From: Herbaspirillum sp. RTI4
GTDB lineage: Bacteria; Pseudomonadota; Gammaproteobacteria; Burkholderiales; Burkholderiaceae_D
DNA: 64,000 bases
Assembly (NCBI RefSeq): GCF_034313965.1
Contig: NZ_JAVIWQ010000002.1
Location: 806,001 to 870,000, forward strand
Direction: 5' to 3'
The notes under the pieces were generated by a model. That model searched no databases and had not been told where the DNA came from. It saw nothing but the letters and a program-made list of their open reading frames with translations. Made by a program: the position numbers and the translations under genes. Each line of letters begins with the position of its first letter. The stretch's first letter is position 1. Positions 26,885 to 37,374 of the stretch are shown here, one piece after another.

Positions 26885-28642
26885 ATGAATTATTCAGGCA
26901 AACACGTTCTGGTACTCGGGCTCGGTGAGTCGGGACTGGCAATGGCACGCTGGCTTCTGCACTGCGGTGCCAGCGTGCGCGTGGCCGATACCCGTGATCA
27001 GGATGCGGTCGCCGCACGCCTGCAGGTATTGCGCGAAATTGCCCCGGATACGGAGTTCATCGGCGGACGCGCTTTGGATGCGGCACTGTTGAACGGAGTC
27101 GATTTCCTTGCGCTCAGTCCTGGTTTGTCGCCGCAGCATGAGCTGGCCGAAATCGTTGCTGCAGCGAACGAAAAAGAAATACCCTTGTGGGGCGAGATCG
27201 AATTGTTCGCGCAGGCGCTGGCCTCCTTGCAGGAGCAAGAGGGCTATGCGCCGAAAGTACTGGCGATCACCGGTACCAATGGCAAAACCACGGTCACGCG
27301 TTTGACCGGGCTGCTGTGCGAACGCGCCGGTTTGAGTGTCAAAGTAGCCGGCAATATCAGCCCGGCAGCGCTGGATGTGCTGCGCGAAGCGCTGATACAA
27401 ACTGCGCCGCCGGAAGCAGAGCAGGATGCGCCACTGGCGGTGTCCGCAGAATCCGCAGAATCCGTTGAACCAATGGAACCAATGGAACCAACGGAACCAA
27501 CGGAACCAGCAGAGCCAGTGGACCCCGAAGAACCAGCCGCATTGGCAGAGACGGCGGAACCAGAAAATGTCACAGAATCAGTAGAGTCAACAAACACCAC
27601 AGAACCCGCGTCAAAAACAGCGCAACAAAAATGGCCGTCGCTACCCGATGTATGGGTACTCGAGTTGTCGAGCTTTCAGCTGTACGCCACGCAAAGTTTG
27701 CAGGCGGACGCCGCTGTGCTGCTCAATATTACGCAAGACCATCTGGACTGGCATGGCGATATGGCGGCGTATGTCGCGGACAAGGCGCGCATTTTCGGTG
27801 CGCGCACCATACGCGTCCTCAATCGCGACGATGCGCGGACGATGCAACTGGCGAGCCCTGCCAACGGCACCGTCAGTTTCGGGATGGATGCGCCCAACCG
27901 GGCAGACAATTTCGGTCTGGTCGATGACAACGGCATGCTGTGGCTGGCACAAGCAGTCGCGCAGGACGAGACCGATGGCACTCCGGATCGGCGGCGCAAG
28001 AAAAAAAATCAGCAGGAATTGATCGAACAGGCTTTCATCGTGCAGCGCTTGATGCCGGTCGACGCCCTGCACATTCGCGGCATGCACAATGCGCAAAATG
28101 CCCTGGCGGCGCTGGCCTTGTGCCGCGCCATCGATTTGCCGTTAGCGCCCTTGCTGCACGGTCTGCGTGATTATCGCGGCGAGCCGCATCGGGTGGAGTT
28201 GGTGGCAGTGCTGCAAGATGTCGAGTACTACGACGACAGCAAGGGCACCAACGTCGGCGCGACGGTCGCCGCACTGAACGGACTGGGGCATGGCGGTCGT
28301 CCTAACCGCTTGCTGCTGATTGCCGGTGGCGAGGGTAAGGGGCAAGACTTTACGCCGCTGGCGCAACCCGTCTCCAAATATGGACGTGCCGTGTTTCTGA
28401 TCGGCCGCGATGCGCCTCAGATCCGCGCGGCACTGGCCGACAGTGGCGTGGCGCTGATCGATTGCGCGACCTTGGAGCAGGCCGTGCAGCAAGCCGCTTT
28501 GCTGGCGCAACCGGGCGACGCCGTGTTGCTGTCGCCAGCCTGCGCCAGTTTCGATATGTTTAAAAATTATGCGCACCGCGCCGAAGTGTTTGTCGAAGCA
28601 GTGCGCGAACTGGCTCTGGAACATGGCGAGGTGCTGGCATGA
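26885..28642 (+). CDS. murD: UDP-MurNAc-L-Ala:D-Glu ligase MurD with a Glu-Pro-rich insert
   Basis: 585 residues, against about 440-500 for most MurD. The N-terminal Rossmann domain ([17 protein letters not shown]), ATP site ([12 protein letters not shown], 129-140), [17 protein letters not shown] (259-266), TQDHLDWHG and [15 protein letters not shown] are all intact, so activity is expected. Residues about 172-252 form an acidic, low-complexity insert ([17 protein letters not shown] at 194-210) within the central domain, between the GNISPA helix and LELSSFQL. A second charged insertion ([12 protein letters not shown]) is near 369-380. Overlaps ftsW by four bases. Confidence 0.95.
   Translation: MNYSGKHVLVLGLGESGLAMARWLLHCGASVRVADTRDQDAVAARLQVLREIAPDTEFIGGRALDAALLNGVDFLALSPGLSPQHELAEIVAAANEKEIPLWGEIELFAQALASLQEQEGYAPKVLAITGTNGKTTVTRLTGLLCERAGLSVKVAGNISPAALDVLREALIQTAPPEAEQDAPLAVSAESAESVEPMEPMEPTEPTEPAEPVDPEEPAALAETAEPENVTESVESTNTTEPASKTAQQKWPSLPDVWVLELSSFQLYATQSLQADAAVLLNITQDHLDWHGDMAAYVADKARIFGARTIRVLNRDDARTMQLASPANGTVSFGMDAPNRADNFGLVDDNGMLWLAQAVAQDETDGTPDRRRKKKNQQELIEQAFIVQRLMPVDALHIRGMHNAQNALAALALCRAIDLPLAPLLHGLRDYRGEPHRVELVAVLQDVEYYDDSKGTNVGATVAALNGLGHGGRPNRLLLIAGGEGKGQDFTPLAQPVSKYGRAVFLIGRDAPQIRAALADSGVALIDCATLEQAVQQAALLAQPGDAVLLSPACASFDMFKNYAHRAEVFVEAVRELALEHGEVLA
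27467..27538 (+). repeat. 9-bp tandem repeat inside murD
   Basis: Eight in-register 9-bp units related to GAACCAATG encode the tripeptides [21 protein letters not shown] and EPA. The first four units differ at only one position, so the array probably grew by slippage. Confidence 0.85.
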
Positions 28643-29871
28643 AACTAGCCCTGCCAATCATCGGCAAGTGGTTCGCCGAACCTGCCAACATCGGGCGGGA
28701 TAGCCGGGCCGTGGGAGATTTTGAACAGCGCTCGAAGATGATGGCTTACGACCAGGCGCTGGTCTGGGTAGTGCTGCTGCTGATGCTGTTCGGCATGGTG
28801 ATGGTGTATTCCGCTTCGATCGCTCTGCCGGATTCGCCAAAATACGCTAATTACACGACCTCGCATTTCCTGGTGAGGCAAGCGACGTTCGTGGTGATTT
28901 CTCTGTTTGCCGGGTTACTGGTGTTTCGCATCAAGATCGCCACCTGGCAAAAAATGGCTCCCTATTTATTCGTCTTTACGCTGATTTTATTGGTGCTGGT
29001 ATTGGTGCCGGGCATTGGCAAGGGCGTCAACGGAGCCAAGCGCTGGTTATCGTTCAAAGTATTCAATTTGCAGCCATCTGAACTGATGAAGCTGTTCATC
29101 GTGATTTATGCGGCCGACTACACCGTGCGCAAGCAGGAAGTCATGCACAAACTGACCAAGGGCTTTATGCCGATGACGATTGCGGTCGGCGTGGTCGGTT
29201 TGCTGTTGTTGCTGGAGCCGGATCTGGGTGCATTCGGCGTCATCGTTTGCATTGCGATGGGAATTTTGTTTTTGGGCGGCATCAATGGCGTGTGGTTTGG
29301 CGGCATTGGTGCCACGCTGGTGGGTATTTTTTCGCTGGTCATTGTGATGTCTCCGTGGCGGCGCGAGCGGATTTTCGCTTACCTCAATCCCTGGCAAGAA
29401 GATAACGCCCTGGGCAAGGCCTATCAGTTGTCGCACTCCCTGATTGCCTTTGGTCGTGGCGAATTGTTCGGCGTCGGCCTTGGTGCCAGTGTCGAAAAAT
29501 TGCATTACTTGCCGGAAGCGCATACCGATTTTCTGCTGGCAGTCATTGGGGAAGAGCTCGGATTCGCCGGTGTGCTGGTCGTCGTGGCACTGTTTTACTG
29601 GTTGGTCAAACGCACTTTTGATATCGGTCGTCAGGCCATCGTGCTCGATCTGACTTTCGCCGGACTGGTCGCCAAGGGTGTCGGCATCTGGTTGGGTGTG
29701 CAGACCTTCATCAACATGGGCGTCAACCTTGGTTTGCTGCCGACCAAGGGCCTGACATTGCCGCTGATGAGTTATGGCGGTTCCGGTGTCCTGCTCAATT
29801 GCGTGGGTCTGGCGATTGTGCTGCGCATCGATTACGAAAATCGCATGCTCATGCGCGGAGGTCGCCCATGA
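28639..29871 (+). CDS. ftsW: Peptidoglycan glycosyltransferase FtsW
   Basis: A 410-residue SEDS protein with about ten TM helices that polymerises septal lipid II together with FtsI. Signature segments are [56 protein letters not shown] and [19 protein letters not shown] cytoplasmic N-terminal extension of about 35 residues precedes TM1. Overlaps murD and murG by four bases each. Confidence 0.96.
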   Translation: MKLALPIIGKWFAEPANIGRDSRAVGDFEQRSKMMAYDQALVWVVLLLMLFGMVMVYSASIALPDSPKYANYTTSHFLVRQATFVVISLFAGLLVFRIKIATWQKMAPYLFVFTLILLVLVLVPGIGKGVNGAKRWLSFKVFNLQPSELMKLFIVIYAADYTVRKQEVMHKLTKGFMPMTIAVGVVGLLLLLEPDLGAFGVIVCIAMGILFLGGINGVWFGGIGATLVGIFSLVIVMSPWRRERIFAYLNPWQEDNALGKAYQLSHSLIAFGRGELFGVGLGASVEKLHYLPEAHTDFLLAVIGEELGFAGVLVVVALFYWLVKRTFDIGRQAIVLDLTFAGLVAKGVGIWLGVQTFINMGVNLGLLPTKGLTLPLMSYGGSGVLLNCVGLAIVLRIDYENRMLMRGGRP

Positions 29872-30962
29872 AGCTACGACAACGCGGCAAGCACTTGCAA
29901 ATCATGGCGGCCGGTACCGGCGGTCATATTTTCCCCGGCCTGGCGATTGCGCAGACGATGCAGCAGCGCGGCTGGACAGTCAGCTGGCTAGGCACGACGC
30001 ACGGCATGGAGCGTGAGCTGGTGCCGCAGGCCGGACTGCCGTTCGACACCATCGTTTTTTCCGGCGTGCGCGGCAAGGGATTGCTGCATACCGTACGCGG
30101 CGTGGGACGTTTGCTGGCCGGATTCGTACGTTGCTTCCGTATTCTGCAACAGCGCAAGCCGGACGTCGTGATCGGCATGGGCGGTTATGTGACGGTTCCC
30201 GGCGGTGCCATGGCGCGTTTGCGCGGTATTCCACTGGTGCTGGTCAATGCCGATGCGGCGCTGTTGTTATCGAACCGCGTGCTGGCACCACTGGCGCAGC
30301 GGGTGTTGTTCGGTTTCCCCGCCGATTTCGGCGCAGCCGCTGGTAAAGCAGAAGTGACCGGTAATCCTGTGCGCGACGAAATTATCGCCCTGCCGCCACC
30401 GGCACAACGGTATGCGGGTCGCAGCGGACCCTTGCGCGTCCTGGTGGTTGGCGGCAGTCTGGGCGCGCAAGTGCTCAACGAATGCGTGCCGGCAGCACTG
30501 GCTTTATTGCCGGCAGGCGTGCGGCCACAAGTGATTCATCAGTCCGGCAAGCGGCATATCGAGGCTTTGCGCAAGGCTTATAAAGCAGCGCAGGTGGACG
30601 CCGAGATTGTCGATTTCATCGACGACATGGCGCAGCACTATGCGCAAGCCGATCTGGTGATTTGCCGCGCCGGGGCGATTACCTTGTCGGAATTGACGGC
30701 GGCGGGGGTTGCCAGCGTGCTGGTACCGTTCTCGGCATCGACCACTTCGCACCAGCGCAATAACGCCAGCTGGATGGCGGCGCAGCATGCCGCAGTGCAT
30801 TTGCCGCAGGCGGAAATGACGCCGCAGGCATTGGCTGATTTGCTGCAACGATTAGACAGGACGGCTTGCCAGCAACTGGCGCAGGCCGCATACGAACAAG
30901 GCCGGCGCGACGCCAACGAGGCGATCGCGAAGGTACTGGAAAGACTGGTAGTGACATCATGA
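29868..30962 (+). CDS. murG: UDP-GlcNAc:lipid I GlcNAc transferase MurG
   Basis: A 364-residue GT28 enzyme that makes lipid II at the inner face of the membrane. The N-terminal glycine-rich loop [16 protein letters not shown] and [11 protein letters not shown] bind lipid I. The C-terminal half has [13 protein letters not shown] and the UDP-GlcNAc site [12 protein letters not shown]. The start is the ATG that overlaps the ftsW stop; an upstream open frame inside ftsW is not used. Confidence 0.96.
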   Translation: MKLRQRGKHLQIMAAGTGGHIFPGLAIAQTMQQRGWTVSWLGTTHGMERELVPQAGLPFDTIVFSGVRGKGLLHTVRGVGRLLAGFVRCFRILQQRKPDVVIGMGGYVTVPGGAMARLRGIPLVLVNADAALLLSNRVLAPLAQRVLFGFPADFGAAAGKAEVTGNPVRDEIIALPPPAQRYAGRSGPLRVLVVGGSLGAQVLNECVPAALALLPAGVRPQVIHQSGKRHIEALRKAYKAAQVDAEIVDFIDDMAQHYAQADLVICRAGAITLSELTAAGVASVLVPFSASTTSHQRNNASWMAAQHAAVHLPQAEMTPQALADLLQRLDRTACQQLAQAAYEQGRRDANEAIAKVLERLVVTS

Positions 30963-32389
30963 AATACCGCGTTAAAAATATCCATTTCGTCGGCATAGGC
31001 GGTTCCGGCATGAGCGGCATCGCTGAAGTCATGCTCAATCTGGGCTACGGCGTATCCGGCTCGGATCTGGGCAGCAATGCCGCGACTCAGCGTCTGCTGC
31101 GCCTCGGTGCGCGCGTGACGCGCGGCCATGCCGCGGAAAATATCGACGGTGCCGACGCCATCGTCACCTCGACTGCCGTCAAGGGGGATAACCCGGAAGT
31201 CATGGCGGCGCGCAAAAAACACATTCCGATTGTGCCGCGTGCAGTGATGCTGGGCGAACTGATGCGCCTCAAAAAAGGCATCGCGATTGCCGGCACGCAC
31301 GGCAAAACCACAACGACGAGTCTGGTCGCCAGCGTGCTGGCCGAAGGCGGGCTTGACCCTACCTTTGTCATCGGTGGACGGCTGACCAGCGCCGGTGCCA
31401 ATGCCAAGCTCGGCTCCGGGGAATTTATCGTGGCCGAAGCGGATGAGTCGGACGCCTCGTTCCTGAATCTGATGCCGGTGATTGAAGTCATCACCAACAT
31501 CGATGCCGATCACATGGAAACGTATAACCACGATTTCGCCCAGCTCAAGCAGGCTTTCGTCGAGTTCACGCAGCGCCTGCCGTTTTACGGTGTGGCCGTA
31601 CTGTGCATCGACGATCCGCATGTGCGCGAAATCATGCCGATGATTTCCAAGCCGATACTGACTTACGGCTTCCGTGAAGACGCCGATATCCGCGCCATCG
31701 ACGCCAGCGCGGTGGGCGGACATATGCAATTTACGGCGATACAGGAAGGTTATGCGCCGATGCAAATCAGCCTGAACCAGCCGGGCATGCATAACGTGCA
31801 GAACGCCTGTGCCGCCATCGCTATCGCGCGTGAACTGGATGTCAGTGACGCCGCCATACAAAAGGCCCTGACGGAATTCAACGGCGTGGGTCGACGCTTT
31901 ACCCGTTACGGCGATCTGGCGTTGCGGGATGCCGAAGGCAATCAGACTGGCAGCTATACGCTGGTTGATGATTATGGTCACCATCCGGTAGAAACCGCCG
32001 CCACGATTTCAGCGGCGCGTGGTGCCTATCCGGGCCGTCGTCTGGTGTTGGCGTTTCAGCCGCACCGCTACACGCGCACCCGCGATCTGTTCGAAGATTT
32101 TGTGAAAGTGTTGTCCAGCGCCGATGCCTTGGTGCTGGCAGAAATTTATGCCGCAGGCGAAACGCCGATTGTGGCCGCCGATGGTCGTGCGCTGGCACAT
32201 GCCTTGCGCGTGGCCGGCAAAGTGGAGCCCGTGTTCGTTGAGGATATCGCCGAAATGCCCGATACCTTGCTCGCCATTTTGCGCGACGGCGATGTGGTCG
32301 TCACGATGGGTGCGGGTTCGATCAGCGGCGTGCCTGCGCAACTGGTAGCGCATGCCGACGGCAGCGCAGAAAAAAGGGAGCAAGCATGA
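30959..32389 (+). CDS. murC: UDP-MurNAc:L-alanine ligase MurC
   Basis: A 476-residue Mur ligase that starts the stem peptide. The N-terminal [16 protein letters not shown] binds UDP-MurNAc, [15 protein letters not shown] is the P-loop, [10 protein letters not shown] follows, and [10 protein letters not shown] is the family signature. The ATG overlaps the murG stop; overlaps ddl by four bases. Confidence 0.96.
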   Translation: MKYRVKNIHFVGIGGSGMSGIAEVMLNLGYGVSGSDLGSNAATQRLLRLGARVTRGHAAENIDGADAIVTSTAVKGDNPEVMAARKKHIPIVPRAVMLGELMRLKKGIAIAGTHGKTTTTSLVASVLAEGGLDPTFVIGGRLTSAGANAKLGSGEFIVAEADESDASFLNLMPVIEVITNIDADHMETYNHDFAQLKQAFVEFTQRLPFYGVAVLCIDDPHVREIMPMISKPILTYGFREDADIRAIDASAVGGHMQFTAIQEGYAPMQISLNQPGMHNVQNACAAIAIARELDVSDAAIQKALTEFNGVGRRFTRYGDLALRDAEGNQTGSYTLVDDYGHHPVETAATISAARGAYPGRRLVLAFQPHRYTRTRDLFEDFVKVLSSADALVLAEIYAAGETPIVAADGRALAHALRVAGKVEPVFVEDIAEMPDTLLAILRDGDVVVTMGAGSISGVPAQLVAHADGSAEKREQA

Positions 32390-33372
32390 CGAATCCATCG
32401 CAAAGCAGCGCTTCCTTCGGCAAAGTCGGCGTCTTGTTCGGCGGCCGTTCGGCTGAACGTGATGTGTCGATCATGTCCGGCAATGGCGTCTTGCAGGCGC
32501 TGCGCGCCAAAGGTGTCGATGCGCATCCTTTCGATCCGGCGGAACGCAGTCTGGCGGAATTGGCCGCAGAAAAATTTGATCGCGTCTTCATTGCGCTGCA
32601 CGGACGCTTTGGTGAAGACGGCACGCTGCAAGGCGCGCTGGAACAACTCGGCATTCCTTATACCGGACCCGGCGTGATGGCATCTGCGATCGCGATGGAC
32701 AAGATCATGACCAAGCGCATCTGGCTCGGTTATAACTTGCCGACGCCGCGTTTTCTGGTGATCGATGCCGACCATGCCACACCGGCAGCGTTGCGCGAGG
32801 CGGCCGACTTTTTGGGCTTGCCGCTGATGCTGAAAGCTCCGCATGAAGGCTCGACGCTGGGTATCAGCAAAATTACCGAACATGCCGAGATGCAAGCGGG
32901 TTTCGCGCTGTGCTCCGAATACGATGCGGTGGTGCTGGGAGAAGAATTCATTACTGGCCGCGAATTGACGGTTGCAGTGATCGGCGAGGGGAAAACTGCC
33001 CACGCTTTGCCGGTGATTGAAATTCGCGCACCGCAAGGCAACTACGATTATCAAAACAAGTATTTCAGCGACGACACGCAGTATCTGTGTCCTGCGCCCT
33101 TGGATGAAGCGCTGACACAACGGGTGCAGGCGCTGGCGGTACAGGCCTTCAATGCGCTGGGATGCCGCGGTTGGTCGCGGGTCGATTTCATGCTGCGCGC
33201 CAGTGACAACGAACCGTTTTTGCTGGAAATCAATACTTCGCCGGGCATGACCGGTCACTCGCTGGTACCGATGTCGGCCAAAGCGACAGGAATGAGTTAC
33301 GAAGAGTTGTGCTGTGAAATTCTGAAGTTGGCGGCGCTGGATCAGCGCGTCGCTGTCGGCGGAAAACTGTGA
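32386..33372 (+). CDS. ddl: D-alanine:D-alanine ligase
   Basis: A 328-residue ATP-grasp enzyme supplying D-Ala-D-Ala to MurF. It has [33 protein letters not shown], the ATP-grasp loop [28 protein letters not shown] and the metal-binding [15 protein letters not shown]. Position within dcw marks it as the DdlB type. The Tyr/Lys determinants typical of D-Ala-D-Ala were not checked in a model. Confidence 0.94.
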   Translation: MTNPSQSSASFGKVGVLFGGRSAERDVSIMSGNGVLQALRAKGVDAHPFDPAERSLAELAAEKFDRVFIALHGRFGEDGTLQGALEQLGIPYTGPGVMASAIAMDKIMTKRIWLGYNLPTPRFLVIDADHATPAALREAADFLGLPLMLKAPHEGSTLGISKITEHAEMQAGFALCSEYDAVVLGEEFITGRELTVAVIGEGKTAHALPVIEIRAPQGNYDYQNKYFSDDTQYLCPAPLDEALTQRVQALAVQAFNALGCRGWSRVDFMLRASDNEPFLLEINTSPGMTGHSLVPMSAKATGMSYEELCCEILKLAALDQRVAVGGKL

Positions 33373-33391
33373 AGAAGCGGGGCGAATAAGC

Positions 33392-34159
33392 ATGTGGCAA
33401 GACATCAAAACGCTCAATGCCATCTCCAATGCCTTGCAGACGCTGGTTCTGCTGGCCTTGCTGGCGGTCGGGTTGTGGTGGTTGTCTGAGCGGCCGATGT
33501 TTGCGTTACGGGTGATTCAGGTTGAAGGCATTGATGCAGAGCCCCTGCGACGCGTGAATCGGGTAACGGTGCAGGCGAGTCCGGTGCCGCTGCTCAAAGG
33601 CAATTTCTTTACCGCCGATCTGGGTGCGGTGCGGCTTGCATTTGAAGCTGTGCCCTGGGTGCGCAAGGCAACGGTGCGGCGCGAATGGCCGGACAAGCTG
33701 GTAGTGGCACTGGAAGAACATCGCGCACTCGGTACCTGGGGTGATGCCGGCCAGTTGTTATCGGTACATGGCGATGTGTTTACCGCCAATCTGGCGGAGG
33801 CGGAAGACGATGGTGCTTTGCTGGAATTCGGCGGCCCTGTCGGAAGCGCGCCGGATGTCGTGGCGCGCTATGCGGATTTCAAGAACTGGTTTTCGCCGCT
33901 CAAGTTATCGCCGGCGGCAGTGCAGTTATCTGGCCGGTACGCCTGGTCGGTGCGGCTGGACAATGGCATGAATGTGGAATTGGGACGTGAGCAGGATAAA
34001 ACGACCCTGAGGGAACGAGTAGGGCGGCTGGTGACGGTGTATCCGCAATTGGTGCAGCGTCTGCAGGGGAATATAGAAGATGTCGACATGCGCTACCCGA
34101 ATGGCTTGGCTTTGAAATCGGCCGGACTGGTTTTGGCGGGATTGAACGGCAAGAAATAA
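33392..34159 (+). CDS. ftsQ: Cell division protein FtsQ
   Basis: A 255-residue bitopic protein with a TM helix (about 17-32), a POTRA domain (ALRVIQVEG onward) and a beta domain (VPWVRKATVRREWPDKLVVALEEHRALGTWG). It scaffolds FtsB and FtsL at the septum. Starts 19 bp after ddl, with GGGGCG upstream as a modest ribosome-binding site. Confidence 0.93.
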   Translation: MWQDIKTLNAISNALQTLVLLALLAVGLWWLSERPMFALRVIQVEGIDAEPLRRVNRVTVQASPVPLLKGNFFTADLGAVRLAFEAVPWVRKATVRREWPDKLVVALEEHRALGTWGDAGQLLSVHGDVFTANLAEAEDDGALLEFGGPVGSAPDVVARYADFKNWFSPLKLSPAAVQLSGRYAWSVRLDNGMNVELGREQDKTTLRERVGRLVTVYPQLVQRLQGNIEDVDMRYPNGLALKSAGLVLAGLNGKK

Positions 34160-34172
34160 TAAGTGGAACGCT

Positions 34173-35405
34173 ATGACTAAAGATGCAAAAAATTTAATTG
34201 TCGGGCTCGACGTTGGCACCTCGAAGGTGGTGGCAGTCGTGGCCGAAGTCTTGCCGGATGGCCGTCATGAAGTGATCGGTCTTGGTCAGTCGGAATCGAA
34301 GGGCTTGAAAAAGGGTGTGGTGGTCAACATCGAAGCCACGGTGGAATCCATCCAGCGCGCGCTGGAAGAAGCCGAGCTGATGGCCGACTGCAAGATTCGC
34401 AATGTGTATACCGGGATTGCCGGCAGCCATATCCGCAGCTTCAACTCCAGCGGCATGGTCGCTATCAAGGACAAAGAAGTCAGCGCAGCCGATGTGTCGC
34501 GCGTGATCGAAACGGCCAAGGCCGTGAATATCCCGACGGACCAGCAGTTGCTGCATACGGTGCCGCAGGAATTCATCGTGGATAACCAGGAGGATGTGCG
34601 CGAGCCTATCGGCATGAGCGGCATCCGGCTGGAAGTCAAAGTGCACATCGTCACCGGTGCGGTGTCGGCGGTGCAGAACATCGTCAAATGCGTGCGCCGT
34701 TGCGGGCTGGAAGTATCCGATCTGATTTTGCAGCCCTTGGCCTCGGCAGATGCCGTGCTGACGGCCGATGAGCGCGAACTCGGCGTGGTGCTGGTCGATA
34801 TCGGTGGCGGCACGACTGACGTCGCCGTGTTCACCGAAGGTGCGATTCGCCACACCGCAGTGATCCCGATTGCGGGCGATCAGATCACGAACGATATTGC
34901 GATGGCGCTGCGGACGCCGACGCTGGAAGCGGAAGAAATCAAATTGCGCTACGGCGTGGCCAAGCAGGTGCTGGCCGATCCGGGCGAAACGCTGGAAGTG
35001 CCCGGTCTGGGCGACCGCACCCCGCGCACGCTGTCGCGTCAGGCGCTTGCGGCGGTGATCGAACCGCGCGTCGAGGAATTGTTTGCGCTGGTGCATCAGG
35101 TGGTGCGCGAATCGGGTTACGAAGAAGTGCTGTCGAGCGGCATTGTGCTGACCGGCGGATCGGCTTTGATGCCGGGAATGGTGGAAATGGCAGAGGATAT
35201 TTTCCTCAAGCCAGCGCGCTTGGGTACGCCCGAGTACAGCGGGCAACTGGCCGATGTGGTGCGTAGTCCGCGTTATGCGACGGTGCTGGGTTTGATGCTG
35301 GAAGCAAAAAAGCAATATCTGCGCGGTCATATCGTGACGCGTCAGGAAGGTTCGATGAAGGCAGTGTGGCAGCGCATGAAGGAATGGTTTCTCGGTAATT
35401 TTTGA
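34173..35405 (+). CDS. ftsA: Cell division protein FtsA
   Basis: A 410-residue actin-like ATPase that anchors FtsZ to the membrane. It has the N-terminal phosphate-1 loop GLDVGTSKVVAVV, a 1C domain, VVLVDIGGGTTDVAVF (phosphate 2) and LTGGSALMPGM. The C-terminal KAVWQRMKEWFLGNF (396-410) is the amphipathic membrane-targeting helix. It is followed by a 165-bp gap before ftsZ, the largest within the core cluster. Confidence 0.96.
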   Translation: MTKDAKNLIVGLDVGTSKVVAVVAEVLPDGRHEVIGLGQSESKGLKKGVVVNIEATVESIQRALEEAELMADCKIRNVYTGIAGSHIRSFNSSGMVAIKDKEVSAADVSRVIETAKAVNIPTDQQLLHTVPQEFIVDNQEDVREPIGMSGIRLEVKVHIVTGAVSAVQNIVKCVRRCGLEVSDLILQPLASADAVLTADERELGVVLVDIGGGTTDVAVFTEGAIRHTAVIPIAGDQITNDIAMALRTPTLEAEEIKLRYGVAKQVLADPGETLEVPGLGDRTPRTLSRQALAAVIEPRVEELFALVHQVVRESGYEEVLSSGIVLTGGSALMPGMVEMAEDIFLKPARLGTPEYSGQLADVVRSPRYATVLGLMLEAKKQYLRGHIVTRQEGSMKAVWQRMKEWFLGNF

Positions 35406-35425
35406 GGCGGCAGGGACGTAGATTT

Positions 35426-35461
35426 TTTCGTATTTCGTTTTTCGTATTTTGCATTTCGTAT
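35426..35461 (+). repeat. Three TTTCGTAT motifs phased at 14 bp
   Basis: TTTCGTAT begins at 35426, 35440 and 35454 in the ftsA-ftsZ gap, in A+T-rich surroundings. It could be a regulator-binding or promoter-related element for ftsZ; function not known. Confidence 0.6.
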
Positions 35462-35499
35462 CGGGTGAGTCGGACAGGGTCATTTTTACGCAGTTGTCA

Positions 35500-35534
35500 G
35501 TTGCTAGGCGTCACGCAGAGTGATGCCTAACAAC
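35500..35534 (+). promoter_or_regulatory. Hairpin in the ftsZ leader
   Basis: GTTGCTAGGCGTCAC and GTGATGCCTAACAAC form a 15-bp stem with one G-U pair, one mismatch and a 5-base loop. It ends 22 bases before the AAGGAG of ftsZ. There is no T run, so it is more likely an mRNA processing, stability or translation-control structure than a terminator. Confidence 0.55.
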
Positions 35535-35570
35535 TGCAAGCTGCATCAACATTATTAAGGAGTCATCGTC

Positions 35571-36746
35571 ATGGAAATAAATATGTTGGATAACGCCGCA
35601 CTCGGCACCATTATCAAAGTCGTTGGTGTTGGCGGCGCCGGCGGCAATGCGGTGCAGCACATGATTAACAAAGGTGTATCGGGCGTCGAATTTATCGTCG
35701 CCAATACCGATGCGCAGGCATTGAAATCGTCCAAGGCGGACAACGTCATTCAGATCGGCGAAACCGGCCTGGGCGCAGGGATGAAGCCGGATATCGGCCG
35801 TCAGCTGGCAGAAGAAACCCGTAGCCGCATCGAAGATTCCTTGCGCGGCGCGCACATGGTCTTCATCGCAGCTGGCATGGGCGGCGGCACAGGAACCGGT
35901 GCTGCACCAGTGATTGCGCAAATCGCCAAGGAACTGGGCGCGCTGACCGTGGCAGTGGTTTCCAAGCCCTTCTCCTACGAAGGTCAGAAGTGCATGGACA
36001 TCGCTGACAAAGGCCTGGAAGAACTCGGCCAGCACGTCGATTCGCTGATCATCATCCTCAATGAAAAACTGGAAGAGATCTACGAAGACGACAGCATGAT
36101 CGAATGGCTGGGCCATGCGGATGATGTGCTCAACAACGCAGTGGCGGGGATTGCGGAAATTATCAATGTCCCTGGTCATATCAACGTCGACTTCAATGAC
36201 GTCAAGACCATCATGGGCGAGCAGGGCAAAGCGATGATGGGTACGGCCACGGCTTCCGGCGTCGATCGCGCACGCGTCGCAGCCGAACAGGCGGTTGCTT
36301 CGCCGCTGCTGGACGGTATCGATCTGTCCGGCGCGCGCGGCGTGCTGGTCAATGTGACGGCCAGCCGCAATCTGAAGGGCAAGGAAATCAAGGAAGTGAT
36401 GGCCACCGTTCGCGCCTTTGCCGCCGCTGATGCCTCGATTGCGCAAGGCATTGCGTATGACGACTCCATGGGTGACGATATCCGCGTGACCGTCGTGGCA
36501 ACTGGCCTTGGCCGATCGCGCAAGACGGTGCAACTGGTGCAAGCACCGATGTTGCGCACGGGTACCCACAATGAGCCAATCATGGCCGGCACCAGCGGTA
36601 ACCCGCACGTCGGTACATCATTGGGCGGCATGAAGGCCCCTGCAGTCTGGCGTCGCGAGTCGGCTTCCGACACCGTGCGTGCGCTGGAAAAGAATGGCAT
36701 GGAAACCTACGACATCCCGGCCTTCCTCCGTAAACAAGCCGACTAA
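35571..36746 (+). CDS. ftsZ: Cell division protein FtsZ
   Basis: A 391-residue tubulin-like GTPase that forms the Z ring. It has VVGVGGAGGNAVQHM at the N-terminus, the tubulin signature GGGTGTG at 104-110 and the T7-loop region NVDFNDVKTIM. The C-terminal peptide DIPAFLRKQAD (381-391) binds FtsA, ZipA and others. The ATG at 35571 follows AAGGAG at good spacing; an in-frame ATG lies at 35583. Last gene of the core cluster, followed by the repeat array. Confidence 0.97.
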   Translation: MEINMLDNAALGTIIKVVGVGGAGGNAVQHMINKGVSGVEFIVANTDAQALKSSKADNVIQIGETGLGAGMKPDIGRQLAEETRSRIEDSLRGAHMVFIAAGMGGGTGTGAAPVIAQIAKELGALTVAVVSKPFSYEGQKCMDIADKGLEELGQHVDSLIIILNEKLEEIYEDDSMIEWLGHADDVLNNAVAGIAEIINVPGHINVDFNDVKTIMGEQGKAMMGTATASGVDRARVAAEQAVASPLLDGIDLSGARGVLVNVTASRNLKGKEIKEVMATVRAFAAADASIAQGIAYDDSMGDDIRVTVVATGLGRSRKTVQLVQAPMLRTGTHNEPIMAGTSGNPHVGTSLGGMKAPAVWRRESASDTVRALEKNGMETYDIPAFLRKQAD

Positions 36747-36747
36747 G

Positions 36748-37374
36748 GGAACCGCTGATTAAGCTACTGCGCGGGGCAATCTCAGGACTGCGATGCTCAC
36801 CGTACTCAAGTACGGTTGCGCTTCTTATCCTGACCTTGCGCCGCTCGCTACGCTTACTCAGCGGTTCCGGTGCGGTGGGTGGGGTGCGGTGAAACTACCG
36901 TGCGGTGCGATTTGATTAAGCTACTGCGCGGGGCAATCTCAGGACTGCGATGCTCACCGTACTCAAGTACGGTTGCGCTTCTTGTCCTCATCTTGCGCCG
37001 CTCGCTACGCTTACTCAGCGGTTCCGGTGTGGTGGGTGGGGGCGGTGAAATTACCGTGCGGTGCGATTTGATTAAGCTACTGCGCGGAGCAATCTCAGGA
37101 CTGCGATGCTCACCGTACTCAAGTACGGTTGCGCTTCCTATCCTGACCTTGCGCCGCTCGCTACGCTTACTCAGCGGTTCCGGTGCGGTGGGTGGGGGCG
37201 GTGAAATTACCGTGCGGTGCGATTTGATTAAGCAACTGCGCGGGGCAATCTCAGGACTGCGATGCTCACCGTACTCAAGTACGGTTGCGCTTCTTATCCT
37301 GACCTTGCGCCGCTCGCTACGCTTACTCAGCGGTTCCGGTGCGGTGGGTGGGGACGGTGAAATTACCGCATGCA
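36748..37374. repeat. Tandem array of four palindromic repeats (period 156-157 bp)
   Basis: Units begin (at the shared GATTAAG) at 36757, 36914, 37070 and 37226 and are nearly identical. The first unit is flanked by perfect 11-bp inverted ends, GGAACCGCTGA (36748-36758) and TCAGCGGTTCC (36858-36868). Each unit folds on itself: TCAGGA/TCCTGA inside, and the apex ACCGTAC-TCAA-GTACGGT. Later units keep the right end and the core but replace the left end with spacer sequence (GGTGCGATTT). Resembles a REP/BIME-like or MITE-like extragenic element. A 172-codon frame across it (36870-37388) is probably spurious. Confidence 0.9.

Noticed and set aside
36748..37374. CRISPR array
   Set aside because: The unit is about 156 bp with nearly identical content throughout, with no short repeat/variable spacer pattern and no cas genes.
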